Shown here: positions 25,044 through 33,328 of the stretch, in pieces | Position numbering within the stretch: position 1 is the first letter of the stretch | Layout of the letters: each line of letters begins with the position of its first letter | Assembly: GCA_034189655.1 (NCBI GenBank) | Contig: JAXHUE010000011.1 | Span: 1 to 55,149, forward strand | DNA: 55,149 nucleotides | Direction of reading: 5' to 3' | From: JAXHUE01 sp034189655 | Lineage (GTDB): Bacteria; Chloroflexota; Dehalococcoidia; E44-bin15 | Translations under genes and position numbers: made by a program | Notes under the pieces: generated by a model | Told to the model about the DNA's origin: nothing | The model's database searches: none | The model's input: the letters and a program-made list of their open reading frames with translations, nothing else

Positions 25044-27020
25044 CTATGGTGCGCCCTGCTCCACGGGGGCCTGTTGCCCATCCGTGGCACCGTTCATTGC
25101 CGGGGGGAAGTCCAGTTGCTCAACGAAGTACTCGTTGAAGTCGAGGCGGGAGGACAGCTCGATGTGCTCCACGGTATGGGAGAGCTCGTTGGCCATGCGC
25201 CAGTACTCCTTGGAGAGGACGACCATGGCCGCCCCGGTGCTCGCCGCGTTCCCCAGCGAGGTCACCACGTCCAGATTGAGCCGCGGAATGAGCCCGATGC
25301 GCATGGCACTCTCTGGGCTCACATAGTTGCCCAGGGCACCGGCGAGGTAGATGCGTTCGATATCCTCCACCCCGATGCCCATCTCGTCCATCAGCGTCTT
25401 GATACCCGCGGCGATGGCCCCCTTGGCCAGCTGTAGCTCGCGGATGTCCCTCTGCGTGAGGTAGAGCGGCCTTCCGTCGTAGCTCTCCTCCGCGGATGCC
25501 ATTAAGAAATCGTATACCCCGTCCCTCTCGATCAGCCTCGATGCCAGGCCCTGGTTCGCATCGCCCGTGGGGGGACGGATGAGGCCCTGCGGATCGATGA
25601 TGTCCAGCTCCAGGAGCACCGCCACCATCTCGACAAGCCCACTGCCGCATATACCACGGGGGCTCACGTTGCCGATGACCCGGTACTTGATGTCGCCGTC
25701 TTCCATGCTCACCCCCTCGATGGCGCCCGCCTTGGCTATCATCCCCTCAGATATACGGGCCCCCTCCAGCGCCGGGCCGGCCGCGGCGGAGCACGTCATC
25801 AAGCGCGAGCGGCTCCCCAGGAATATCTCGCCGTTGGTGCCCAGGTCGAGCCCCAGCACTATCTCGTCGTCCTGCTCGGAGACGCCCGATGCGATGAGCA
25901 CGCTGATGAGGTCGCCGCCTATGTAGCCCGACCTCATGGGCATCATGTAGAGCATGGCCTCAGGGTTGAGCTGCAGACCCACGTCTGCGGCCTTCACCAC
26001 CAGCCCATCGGTGAGCACGGGTGAGAAGGGGGCCTCGGCAATGCCCATGGGGGGCAGCTTGAGGAGCAGGTGCTGCATGGTGGTATTGCCCGCGGCGACG
26101 GCGATGAAGATGTCGTCTGTCTCCAGCCCACCGAGGGCCACGAGGTGCCTTATCAGGCGGTTAAGGTCGTTCACCATGAGGTTGCTCATGGTGAACAGGC
26201 CCCTGGCGTGCTCTTTCACGTACTGAAGGCGGCTGATGACGTTGGTGCCGTACCTGATCTGGCTGTTCAAGCACGAGGCGACGGCCTCCTCGGTCCCGTC
26301 CATCAAGTTGACCAGCTTGCCCACGAGCGTGCTGGTGCCCAGGTCGAACACCAGTCCATACCGCTGCCCCACCTTCTCCCAGCTCTGCCACGCCATCAGG
26401 CATTTATCGTGGAGCACCGCCGCGCCGTGGAACCGGGTCTCCATCAGCACCTGGGGCAGGGTGCGCAGGCAGTGGAGCGTGGCCTTCATGTCCTTGAACT
26501 CAGGCCCCAGCACCAGCTTGATGCGGTCGAGGTCGGAGAGCCCGGTCTCGTGGGTGCTGGCGAACACGGTCACGAACCGCTGGTCCACCAGGGGGTCGAG
26601 CTCAAACAGCGGCCGGGTTCCGGTCTTCAGTATCTGGAAGTACTCCTCCTCGGCGGCGATGTCCCCGATGTTTATCACCAGGTCTTTGTCCACCTCGGTG
26701 CGGCAGGCGAGGCGGACGCCCTGTCTCAGCTCCTCCTCGTCGAGGTGCTCAAGCTCCTCCCTGGTCGGGGGGCCTATGGAGGAGAGCACCCGGATGCGGC
26801 ACTTGCCGCATTTCCCCAGACCACCACAATCGCCGCCGACATCGATGTCCTCCCGCTGCAGCGCCTCCCACACCGTCTCACCCTGGCGCACCTTGATCCA
26901 GAGGTCGTCGGGCAGGACATTCAACCACGCGTATCTCTGTTTTCGCTTCTTCGCCGTCGTGGCCCCTGCCGGCCTCTTCTTTTTCTCCTTCTGCTCACGT
27001 GGCTCAACCATCTCCGTCAT
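25044..27020 (-). CDS. Reductive activator of corrinoid protein (RACo-like, 2Fe-2S + ASKHA)
   Basis: This 658-residue protein uses ATP to drive reduction of inactive Co(II) corrinoid back to Co(I). The N-terminal ferredoxin domain binds [2Fe-2S] through Cys65, Cys71, Cys74 (CGGLGKCGKC) and Cys106. The middle linker is followed by the actin-like ASKHA domain, with GLVFDLGTSTLVGKLVNL near residue 220 and LGLDLGTNGEIFLGSRS near residue 390. The first 38 residues are an unusual lysine-rich extension. ATG at 27020 is used; ATG at 27011 has a better-spaced AGGGGA site. It ends the corrinoid methyltransferase cluster, which fits its role. Confidence 0.92.
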   Translation of the reverse strand: MTEMVEPREQKEKKKRPAGATTAKKRKQRYAWLNVLPDDLWIKVRQGETVWEALQREDIDVGGDCGGLGKCGKCRIRVLSSIGPPTREELEHLDEEELRQGVRLACRTEVDKDLVINIGDIAAEEEYFQILKTGTRPLFELDPLVDQRFVTVFASTHETGLSDLDRIKLVLGPEFKDMKATLHCLRTLPQVLMETRFHGAAVLHDKCLMAWQSWEKVGQRYGLVFDLGTSTLVGKLVNLMDGTEEAVASCLNSQIRYGTNVISRLQYVKEHARGLFTMSNLMVNDLNRLIRHLVALGGLETDDIFIAVAAGNTTMQHLLLKLPPMGIAEAPFSPVLTDGLVVKAADVGLQLNPEAMLYMMPMRSGYIGGDLISVLIASGVSEQDDEIVLGLDLGTNGEIFLGSRSRLMTCSAAAGPALEGARISEGMIAKAGAIEGVSMEDGDIKYRVIGNVSPRGICGSGLVEMVAVLLELDIIDPQGLIRPPTGDANQGLASRLIERDGVYDFLMASAEESYDGRPLYLTQRDIRELQLAKGAIAAGIKTLMDEMGIGVEDIERIYLAGALGNYVSPESAMRIGLIPRLNLDVVTSLGNAASTGAAMVVLSKEYWRMANELSHTVEHIELSSRLDFNEYFVEQLDFPPAMNGATDGQQAPVEQGAP

Positions 27021-27088
27021 TCCCCTGTATGCCTATGGAGGAGTGAGACCCCCCTTCACGCCGGCGCCGATAATCCGCCACCCCCAGG

Positions 27089-27679
27089 TCAGAGCAACGC
27101 CTTGAGCGCCCGCTCAAGCTGTGAGTAGTCAGCGTCCCTTACCTCAAGAGAGAGCCCCAGGAACTCAGCGATCTCGCTGGCCCTGGCAACGAGATTCGGG
27201 TCCGAGGGCTGCCTCACGTAGATCAATCGGTGGTAGCGCTCGAAACAGGCCTTCCTCATCTCCTCGTCGTCGAGCTCGAGAGGCTCCATGCAATATGTCT
27301 TGAAGTTGCGGATGAGGTCTTCCTCCACGAAGTATGTCCCCGTGGCCTCCTCCACGAGCTTTTTGAACCGCTCCGAGCCGAGGAGCATCTCGTAGCAGTA
27401 GTGTCCCGGCACCTTGACTGCCCCATGCTCCTGGCACACCGCCTCTATATCGGGGAAGCAGTTGCCGTACAGACAGAGCACTCGCTCGTTGCGAGCCCTC
27501 GCCATATCTATCTCTGCGACCAGGCGTTCCCTCAGCTCGTGTGGACTGTTATGTAAACCTGCTGGCAGGTAGGTCACGCGCAGGTTGGGGTACCTCTCTT
27601 CGAGCCGCAGGTTATCGATGGCCGGCCGGAAGACAGAGCAGGCGATTATGCGAACGCGCTCTCCCGAAGTGTCCGTCAT
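27089..27679 (-). CDS. DUF1638 family protein
   Basis: The 196-residue product matches DUF1638, with IIACSVFRPAIDNL at the N-terminus, YLPAGLHNSPHELRERL near residue 37, VLCLYGNCFPDI near residue 68 and a VPGHYCYEMLLG segment near residue 90. Several conserved cysteines and histidines could bind a metal. Genes of this family are often found beside MttB-type methyltransferases, as here, but the function is unknown. It starts six bases after the upstream mttB-like stop codon, so it belongs to the operon. Confidence 0.85.
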   Translation of the reverse strand: MTDTSGERVRIIACSVFRPAIDNLRLEERYPNLRVTYLPAGLHNSPHELRERLVAEIDMARARNERVLCLYGNCFPDIEAVCQEHGAVKVPGHYCYEMLLGSERFKKLVEEATGTYFVEEDLIRNFKTYCMEPLELDDEEMRKACFERYHRLIYVRQPSDPNLVARASEIAEFLGLSLEVRDADYSQLERALKALL

Positions 27680-27685
27680 TGCACA

Positions 27686-29122
27686 TCAGGTGTTCTGTAT
27701 GCCCGGGAACGACTTCTTGAGCTCATAGATGAGGTCCAGGTCGAGGAGGCCCTCCTGGCCGTGCTCCAGTATCTCGCGCACCCGCTCGTGGGCGCGGCTC
27801 AGCATGTCGGGGCGACCGCCCTCCTCCCAGATATCGAAGTTGCAACGCACGCTCAAGGTGGGATAGAAGAACTCGTCCACCATGTGCGCGATGGTGTGCT
27901 CCTCGGTGATGTAGTGCCCGCCGGGGCCCACCCTCTCGATGACGTCCAGGCCCAGCGTGTCTTCGTCCACCGTGATGCCGGCGCAGATGTGCTGTATCAT
28001 GCCTATGATCTCGTCGTCGATGACGAACTGCTCGTAGGATATGGAGTTGCCCGAATCTATCATCCCCGCCGTCAAGTGAATGCAGTCGGCACCGGTGAGG
28101 GCCACTGTGAGGTTGGAGAAGTGTTTCTCAAAGCCGGCCTGGATATCGGGCCGCTTGGCCTCGGTGACACCCCCGGAGGCATAGCAGGGCAACCGGTACA
28201 GCTTTGCCAGCTGCACCGCCGACGAGTTCATCATCCCCATCTCCACCGAGCCCATGGTGATCTCCATGTTCCTTAAGTCCATGGTGGTGGGCACCGACCC
28301 GTAGAGCACCTTGGCCCCCGGGGCCAGCGCCTGACATATGGCGATGCCGGCGAGTGCCTCGGCATGCATCTGCACGAGGGTGCCGGCCAGTGTAGCCGGG
28401 GCAGTGGCCCCGGAGATGGGTGCCGGGGCGCAGGTCAACGGTACCCCCTTCCGGGCACAGAACTGCACGATATCCAGCGTGTTGGCGTCCAGGGTGAGGG
28501 GGCTTATGGGGTTGGTGATGACGGAGACGAACGGCTGGTCTCTCAGTTCCTCCTCTCCACCGGCGATGAAGCTGGCCAGCCGCCACATCTGCTCCGCGCC
28601 TTTCAGGTCGTCGCAGCCCCCCATCACGTGCTTGGTGGTGTGGTTCAAGGCATGGTAGAAATCGTTGTAGTGATAGCTCTCAGGCCCCACGTCGTGGGCC
28701 TGGCAGGCGACGATGTAGAAATTGATGTGCTCCAGCTTGTCCACCAGCATGGCGGTATGGGCGACGTCACGGAGCACGGTGAGACGGTACCCGCCCGTCC
28801 CCATGTCGAGGATGCGAAACACCCGCCCCCCGTTGGCAAAGTACACGTATCCATCGCCCAACCGGAGGTCGTTTTTTCCGTCTCGCGAGTGGAGGGTGAA
28901 GCGCGAGGGGGCACACCGCACCATGGCATCGAGCCAACTGCCGGGGAAACGCACCCGCTGCTCCTCGAAATCGACCGCGGCCCCCGCCTTCTTCAGCGTA
29001 TTGAGGTAGGAGTCTCCGATGATGCGGACGCCCACACGCTCAAGCACCTGGCGTCCTGCCCTGTCTATGCGCCTGACATCCTCGTCGGTGAGTGGCCGGT
29101 AGAGTGGCTGGTTCTTTGCTAT
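27686..29122 (-). CDS. MttB-family (trimethylamine methyltransferase-like) corrinoid methyltransferase 1
   Basis: The 478-residue protein belongs to the COG5598/MttB superfamily, which moves methyl groups from quaternary amines or similar compounds to a corrinoid protein. It contains no in-frame UAG, so it is of the non-pyrrolysine type. The first ordinary start is GTG at 29047, but the frame stays open upstream for 25 codons. It encodes NQPLYRPLTDEDVRRIDRAG, the normal family N-terminus. At its head AAGGAGG stands seven bases before ATA at 29120-29122, and no ATG, GTG or TTG is available before the previous stop. I therefore extend the gene to the ATA, which is either a rare start codon or a base error. 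The substrate is unknown. Confidence 0.85.
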   Translation of the reverse strand: MAKNQPLYRPLTDEDVRRIDRAGRQVLERVGVRIIGDSYLNTLKKAGAAVDFEEQRVRFPGSWLDAMVRCAPSRFTLHSRDGKNDLRLGDGYVYFANGGRVFRILDMGTGGYRLTVLRDVAHTAMLVDKLEHINFYIVACQAHDVGPESYHYNDFYHALNHTTKHVMGGCDDLKGAEQMWRLASFIAGGEEELRDQPFVSVITNPISPLTLDANTLDIVQFCARKGVPLTCAPAPISGATAPATLAGTLVQMHAEALAGIAICQALAPGAKVLYGSVPTTMDLRNMEITMGSVEMGMMNSSAVQLAKLYRLPCYASGGVTEAKRPDIQAGFEKHFSNLTVALTGADCIHLTAGMIDSGNSISYEQFVIDDEIIGMIQHICAGITVDEDTLGLDVIERVGPGGHYITEEHTIAHMVDEFFYPTLSVRCNFDIWEEGGRPDMLSRAHERVREILEHGQEGLLDLDLIYELKKSFPGIQNT

Positions 29123-29134
29123 GGCGTATCCTCC

Positions 29135-30583
29135 TTATGGTCCGAGGAGTATTCTGTCTATCTCCGCCACCACTGCCTGGGGCTTCGGCTCCACCACGTG
29201 CTCGGCGAGCAGCCTCCTGGCCTCGGCATTGCACCGCTGGTGGAGGTCCATGGCCCCCTCCTGCTCCCACGCGTCGTGGCGAGAGCGGTCGAGAAGCTGG
29301 GGCAGGAACTGGGCCGCCATGAAGTTATCGTAGGTATGGTCGTCCATGAGGAACATCGACCCCGGCCCACCGCCGGCCACCCTCTCGATGGCATCCAGTG
29401 CGAGCGTGGTGGGGTCTACGGGTACCCCCGCTACGAAGTACCGGCTCATGGCGACCAGCTCGTCGGCCATGGTCACCATCTCCAGCGAGGAGGTGCTGCC
29501 GTACTCCAGGAAGCCGACATCGTGGACCAGGTTGCACCGAGAGAGGAGGGCGGTCACTATGGAGAACATGGCCTCGGCCCCGGCCTGGGCGTCCATCACC
29601 TTGGCATCAGAGGCCCCGGCGTAGGACCAGATGGGCAGGCCATAGAGCTCGTCGCGCATATCGGCCAGCGCTGCCTGGGTAAGGCTCCACTCGGGGCACC
29701 CGTACGATATCACGGCGGACTTCATGTCCAGCACGCTCACGTTGGGGCCGAAGAGGAAGGGAGAGCCCTTTCCCGCCATCTGGTGTACCACCAGCCCCAC
29801 CAGGTTCTCCGCTATCCCCAGGGCCAGGGCGCCGGCCAGCGTCACCGGGGCACCGCCGCCGGCGTTCGACCCCGACGGCAGGCATATGGGAATCCGTCTC
29901 TGGGCGCAGAATATCAGCTTCTCCATGACGTTCTGCGGGAAGCGCAGGGGGCTGATGGCCTCGGAGTAGTTGAGTATGAATGGCTTCCTCTGAAGCTCCT
30001 CCTCGCCGCCCGCGACCTGGCACGCTATGCGGTAGATCATTTCGATGTCGCGGCCGCTGTCGGCGATGAACACGATGGGCTTGTTGCAGTTCTTCACCAT
30101 CTCGGCAAAGACGTGCACGTAGATGTCCGCCACGGGGACATCCTCGGGATTGGCCATGGACATGGCGAAGTCCATGTTGGCCAGGCCGTCTACCAGCCGG
30201 GCGAAATTGCCGGCATCTGCGAGCACCGCCCGCCGGCGCTGGCCCGTCTCCAGGTCGTAGGTGAAGATGGCATCGGAGCCGGTGCCGAAGAACGAGTTGC
30301 CGTCTACCAGGGGCATTGCCCTGTTGCCCCTCTGGTCGTAGAGCACTATCTGCCTCGGTGCCGAGCTCAAGGCCTCCTCGGCGAGGTGGGCCGGCATGCG
30401 CACCCAGTCCTCGCCTGAGACGCGGCACCCGGCGTCGGCGAGGAGCCGCAGCGCCCCCGGGTGCTCCATCTTGAACCCTATCCTCTCCAGTATCTCCAGT
30501 GCAGCGGCGTGGATGGCCAGCGCCTGCTCCCGGTTGATGACCTTGACTCGCGGCAGAAAGGTGGGACACGGCAATGGTCTCAT
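29135..30583 (-). CDS. MttB-family corrinoid methyltransferase 2
   Basis: This is a second, divergent MttB paralogue of 482 residues without an amber codon. It shares the family outline: INREQALAIHAAALEILERIGFKMEHP at the N-terminus, a long TIM-barrel body and the C-terminal VDPTTLALDAIERVAGGG. The ATG at 30583 has GAGGAG upstream and is preferred to an earlier in-frame start at 30631. Its stop lies just before the ribosome site of the first MttB gene. Two different MttB subunits beside one corrinoid protein suggest either two substrates or two successive demethylations. Confidence 0.88.
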   Translation of the reverse strand: MRPLPCPTFLPRVKVINREQALAIHAAALEILERIGFKMEHPGALRLLADAGCRVSGEDWVRMPAHLAEEALSSAPRQIVLYDQRGNRAMPLVDGNSFFGTGSDAIFTYDLETGQRRRAVLADAGNFARLVDGLANMDFAMSMANPEDVPVADIYVHVFAEMVKNCNKPIVFIADSGRDIEMIYRIACQVAGGEEELQRKPFILNYSEAISPLRFPQNVMEKLIFCAQRRIPICLPSGSNAGGGAPVTLAGALALGIAENLVGLVVHQMAGKGSPFLFGPNVSVLDMKSAVISYGCPEWSLTQAALADMRDELYGLPIWSYAGASDAKVMDAQAGAEAMFSIVTALLSRCNLVHDVGFLEYGSTSSLEMVTMADELVAMSRYFVAGVPVDPTTLALDAIERVAGGGPGSMFLMDDHTYDNFMAAQFLPQLLDRSRHDAWEQEGAMDLHQRCNAEARRLLAEHVVEPKPQAVVAEIDRILLGP

Positions 30584-30688
30584 GGCCAACTCCTCCGAAT
30601 GGGGACACTCCAAGGGCCCGGCATCACTCACACATTAGCGCGTCGACGTGCGCATTGTAAACGTCCAATGGTACCGAAAACGGGATGC

Positions 30689-31327
30689 CTACGCGATGCC
30701 CAGCAGGCCCTTGGCCTTGGTCACGGCGGAGCCGGCATCGGGCGCATAGCCATCCGCCCCGATCTCCTGGGAAAACCTCTCGGTAACCGGCGCGCCGCCC
30801 ACCATGACCTTCACCTTGCCGCGGACACCGGCCGCATTCAGGGCCTCGATGGTCTGGAGCATAGACGGCATCGTGGTGGAGAGCAGGGCCGACATGGCAA
30901 TGATATCCGGCTCTACCTCCTGGGCCTTCTGGGCGAACCGCTCTGGCGTCACGTCCACCCCCAGGTCCGTGATCATGAACCCGGCGCCCTCCATCATCAT
31001 GGAGACCAGGTTCTTCCCGATATCGTGCAGGTCTCCCTTCACCGTCCCGATGAGCACCCTCCCCTTGGGGCTCACGTGGCCCTCCTTGAAGTAAGGCTCC
31101 AGCAGCCTCATGCACTCGTGCATGGTCTTTGCCGAGCGCAGCACCTGTGGGACGAAGACCTGGCCCTTGGCAAAGCGCTCGCCCATATCGTTCATGGCTA
31201 CGATGAGTCCGCTATCGAGGATATCACCCACCCCGCTGCCGACACCCAGCAGGCGCTCGGTCTCCGCCACTGCGGTGGCGATATCTCCCTTGGTGACCGA
31301 TTCGATCAGTGTGGCGAAATCGCTCAT
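30689..31327 (-). CDS. Corrinoid (B12-binding) methyl-carrier protein
   Basis: The 212-residue protein carries the methyl group on a cobamide. The N-terminal helical cap covers about residues 1-85. The Rossmann-like B12 domain follows, with the cobalt-ligand motif D99-L-H101-D-I-G104 and the later VGGAPVTERFSQEIGADGYA that forms the nucleotide-tail cleft. This is the MtbC/MttC/MtgC architecture. It lies between the pterin methyltransferase and the two MttB genes on the same strand, with 105 bases to the next gene in which I see no clear promoter or terminator. It is the central partner of the cluster. Confidence 0.93.
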   Translation of the reverse strand: MSDFATLIESVTKGDIATAVAETERLLGVGSGVGDILDSGLIVAMNDMGERFAKGQVFVPQVLRSAKTMHECMRLLEPYFKEGHVSPKGRVLIGTVKGDLHDIGKNLVSMMMEGAGFMITDLGVDVTPERFAQKAQEVEPDIIAMSALLSTTMPSMLQTIEALNAAGVRGKVKVMVGGAPVTERFSQEIGADGYAPDAGSAVTKAKGLLGIA

Positions 31328-31375
31328 GTGCTAACCCCCTTCGGCATGTCCCCTGATATAACCCGTTCTCATGTG

Positions 31376-32322
31376 CTATGCCCCGGTGATGCGACCGCTC
31401 TGGTAGGCGTCTATGAAGTGCTCGCAGTAGTCGTCCTTGCCCAGGAGCATCTCGACGGCGAGCAGTGTGGCCATGAGCTGCTTATCGGTGGGGTCCAGTA
31501 TGGCAGCGGAGAGCCCGTACGATATGCAGAGCGACAGGAAGTTGCGGTTGATGAGCCGGCGCTCCGGGAGCCCGAACGATACGTTGGAGAGGCCACATAT
31601 GGTGTTCACCCCGGGGAAGCCGCTCATTATCTCTGATATGGCACCGAGAATGGCCAGCCCCATGCCCGTGTCAACGGATATGGGCTGCACCAGGGGGTCT
31701 ACGAATATGTTCTCAAGAGGGATCCCCTGGCCGTGGAGTCGCTGTATCAGCTCGGCGCCGACACTTACCCTCTCGTCAACCGTCGTCGGCATCAGGGCCT
31801 GGCCCATGCACAGTGCGACAACCTTGCACGGCTGCGAGGTGACCACCGGGAAAAGCGCCTTGAAGCGGTCCTCTTCTAGGGAGATGGAGTTTATCAGCGG
31901 CTCTCCCCGATGGCGCGTCATGGCCTGGGAGAGGGCCCGGGGGTCGGGGCTGTCCAGGCTCAGCGGCAGGTCCACGGAGCCCTGCACCGTCTCCACCAGC
32001 CAGCAGAGGCGGTCGGCCTCCTGCTCCAGAAAGGTGCCGGCGTTGACATCGATGTAGTGGGCCCCGGCCTCCGCCTGCTCCCTGGCTACCGCGACGATGA
32101 AGGCGCTGTCCTTCTTGCCNNNNNNNNNNNNNNNNNNNNNNNNNNNNNNNNNNNNNNNNNNNNNNNNNNNNNNNNNNNNNNNNNNNNNNNNNNNNNNNNN
32201 NNNNNNNNNNNNNNNNNNNCCTGCTCCCTGGCTACCGCGACGATGAAGGCGCTGTCCTTCTTGCCCACCGCCTCGGCAATGCTCTTCCTGCTGGTATTTA
32301 TCTTCTCTCCGACAATGATCAT
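31376..32322 (-). CDS. Pterin-dependent corrinoid methyltransferase (MtgA/AcsE-like), interrupted by a scaffold gap
   Basis: The product transfers methyl groups between a corrinoid protein and tetrahydrofolate or a similar pterin. It begins MIIVGEKINTSRKSIAEAVG and shows the pterin-binding motifs HYIDVNAGT, PLSLDSPDP and ICGLSNVSFGLPERRLIN. As written, 100 Ns interrupt it at 32120-32219. The 46 bases to the left (32074-32119) are identical to the 46 to the right (32220-32265). Collapsing the gap and one copy removes 146 bases and leaves 801 bases, an unbroken frame of 266 residues, the normal length. The gene is therefore intact. It leads the corrinoid cluster and follows the promoter at 32363-32392. 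Confidence 0.88.
32074..32265. other. Artefactual scaffold gap: 46-bp overlap flanking 100 Ns
   Basis: Bases 32074-32119 and 32220-32265 are the same 46-base sequence, separated only by exactly 100 Ns. The two contig ends overlap and the gap has no true length. Merging them restores one reading frame. Confidence 0.93.
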
Positions 32323-32362
32323 ACCCGACCCTCACCGCCCGCACCATAGCACAACTCTGTAT

Positions 32363-32392
32363 ATAGTAAACGCTGTGCCAGTGGTACGTCAA
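32363..32392 (-). promoter_or_regulatory. Probable promoter of corrinoid methyltransferase cluster
   Basis: On the minus strand TTGACG (32387-32392) and TACTAT (32363-32368) have an 18-base spacer. A leader of about 35 bases precedes the methyltransferase ATG, too short for a riboswitch. Confidence 0.45.
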
Positions 32393-32706
32393 GGAGGCTT
32401 ACCACCCGCGCCATACGTGCTCTCTCTGGGACGGGCAGCGCCACCCATTATGATATGGCTTTGTTCCCGCTCGGTTAAGAGTAGCAGTACCCATATTTAC
32501 ATAAAAATGGGGGTGGGACAGCAGCCATTTCCGTCCCTATGCCAGCACGTGTGCCACAGGCGGCCACTGGGGGGTGCGACGGGGAACGAAGGGGGTTACT
32601 CTGCGCAGAGGGCTTCGAGTGCGTGCCGGGGGGCACACATACTCGTCTACCGGGTGCGACGCGGCGACTTCACACACCGCCGAAGGGGGCCGCGCACGTC
32701 TATGGT
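32393..32706. other. Gene-free intergenic stretch with short palindromes
   Basis: This 314-base space has no convincing reading frame. It holds a perfect 12-base palindrome CTCTGCGCAGAG (32599-32610), a GTGCC/GGCAC hairpin just after it, two GGGTGCGACG strings about 80 bases apart each followed by a GAAGGGGG string, and an AT-rich CCCAT/ATGGG inverted repeat near 32490-32513. I cannot assign a function. Confidence 0.5.
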
Positions 32707-33024
32707 CTAGGCCTCTACGACGATGGCGGTGCCGTAGACCAGGAGCTCGGAGGCCCCGCTCATCACCATGGAGGTGACGAACCGGGTATCCACGATGGCA
32801 TTGGCCCCCATCTCCTCTGCCTGCTTCACCATCCTGGCGATGGCCTCCTCCCTGGCCTCGGCCATGAGCTTGGTGTACTCCATTATCTCCCCGCCCACTA
32901 TGCCGCGGAGGCCTGCGGTGATGTCCCTCCCGATGTTGCGCGCCCTGATGGTGCTCCCCTTGACCAGGCCCAGGGTCTTCACCGCCCGCTTTCCCTCTAT
33001 GTGGTCCGAGGTCACGATGATCAA
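32707..33024 (-). CDS. YbjQ/UPF0145 family protein
   Basis: The 105-residue product matches the YbjQ family: IIVTSDHIEGKRAVKTLGLVKGSTI at the N-terminus, then GGEIMEYTKLMAEAREEAI and GANAIVDTRF. Members form pentameric or larger rings; the function is unknown. The start is TTG at 33024, overlapping the stop codon of the upstream membrane-protein gene, with GGGAGGTGAGG as ribosome site. Longer readings in this frame would run through that gene and are not plausible. Confidence 0.88.
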   Translation of the reverse strand: MIIVTSDHIEGKRAVKTLGLVKGSTIRARNIGRDITAGLRGIVGGEIMEYTKLMAEAREEAIARMVKQAEEMGANAIVDTRFVTSMVMSGASELLVYGTAIVVEA

Positions 33025-33248
33025 TGCCTCACCTCCCTGATCTCCTTCGGCTCCTGGCGCGCCTTGCGCACCCGGTCCCAGGTCACATAGCCCAGCAGCG
33101 TGACGAAGCCCACCAGGGCCAGCCCGGCGAGCAGCTTGAGCACGATGGGAACCCCGGGATCGATGAAGAAGGCCCGGGCGGCCCACCCGGCGATGCCGAT
33201 GATGCCCGCCCCGATGAGGAACAAGGCCACATACTCAATGGTCTTCAA
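33021..33248 (-). CDS. Small two-helix membrane protein
   Basis: The 75-residue product has hydrophobic segments at about residues 5-27 and 36-57, then a charged C-terminal tail (RVRKARQEPKEIREVRH). I do not recognise the family. It overlaps the YbjQ gene by four bases and has its own promoter at 33272-33301, so the pair is an operon and the two proteins may act together at the membrane. Confidence 0.72.
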   Translation of the reverse strand: MKTIEYVALFLIGAGIIGIAGWAARAFFIDPGVPIVLKLLAGLALVGFVTLLGYVTWDRVRKARQEPKEIREVRH

Positions 33249-33271
33249 ACGGCCGTCACCTCCTCTGTAGA

Positions 33272-33301
33272 ACTATAAGACCGCCCCTGCCGGGCCGTCA
33301 A
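33272..33301 (-). promoter_or_regulatory. Sigma-70 promoter for membrane protein-ybjQ operon
   Basis: On the minus strand TTGACG (33296-33301) and TATAGT (33272-33277) have an 18-base spacer. Confidence 0.6.
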
Positions 33302-33328
33302 GTACACCCACACCCACGGCCCCTGCCG

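Noticed and set aside
28364..30418. A 684-codon open frame on the plus strand
   Set aside because: It lies opposite the two mttB genes, has no family resemblance and no ribosome site. It arises from the strong G/C bias at third codon positions. Other long antisense frames in the window were dropped for the same reason.
27686..30583. Pyrrolysine (amber) codons in the mttB genes
   Set aside because: Both frames are full length without an internal TAG, so they are of the non-pyrrolysine type.
32323..32706. Possible cobalamin riboswitch because of GCCACTG near 32573
   Set aside because: The other conserved boxes are not present in the right order on either strand, and the minus-strand leader from the likely promoter is only about 35 bases.
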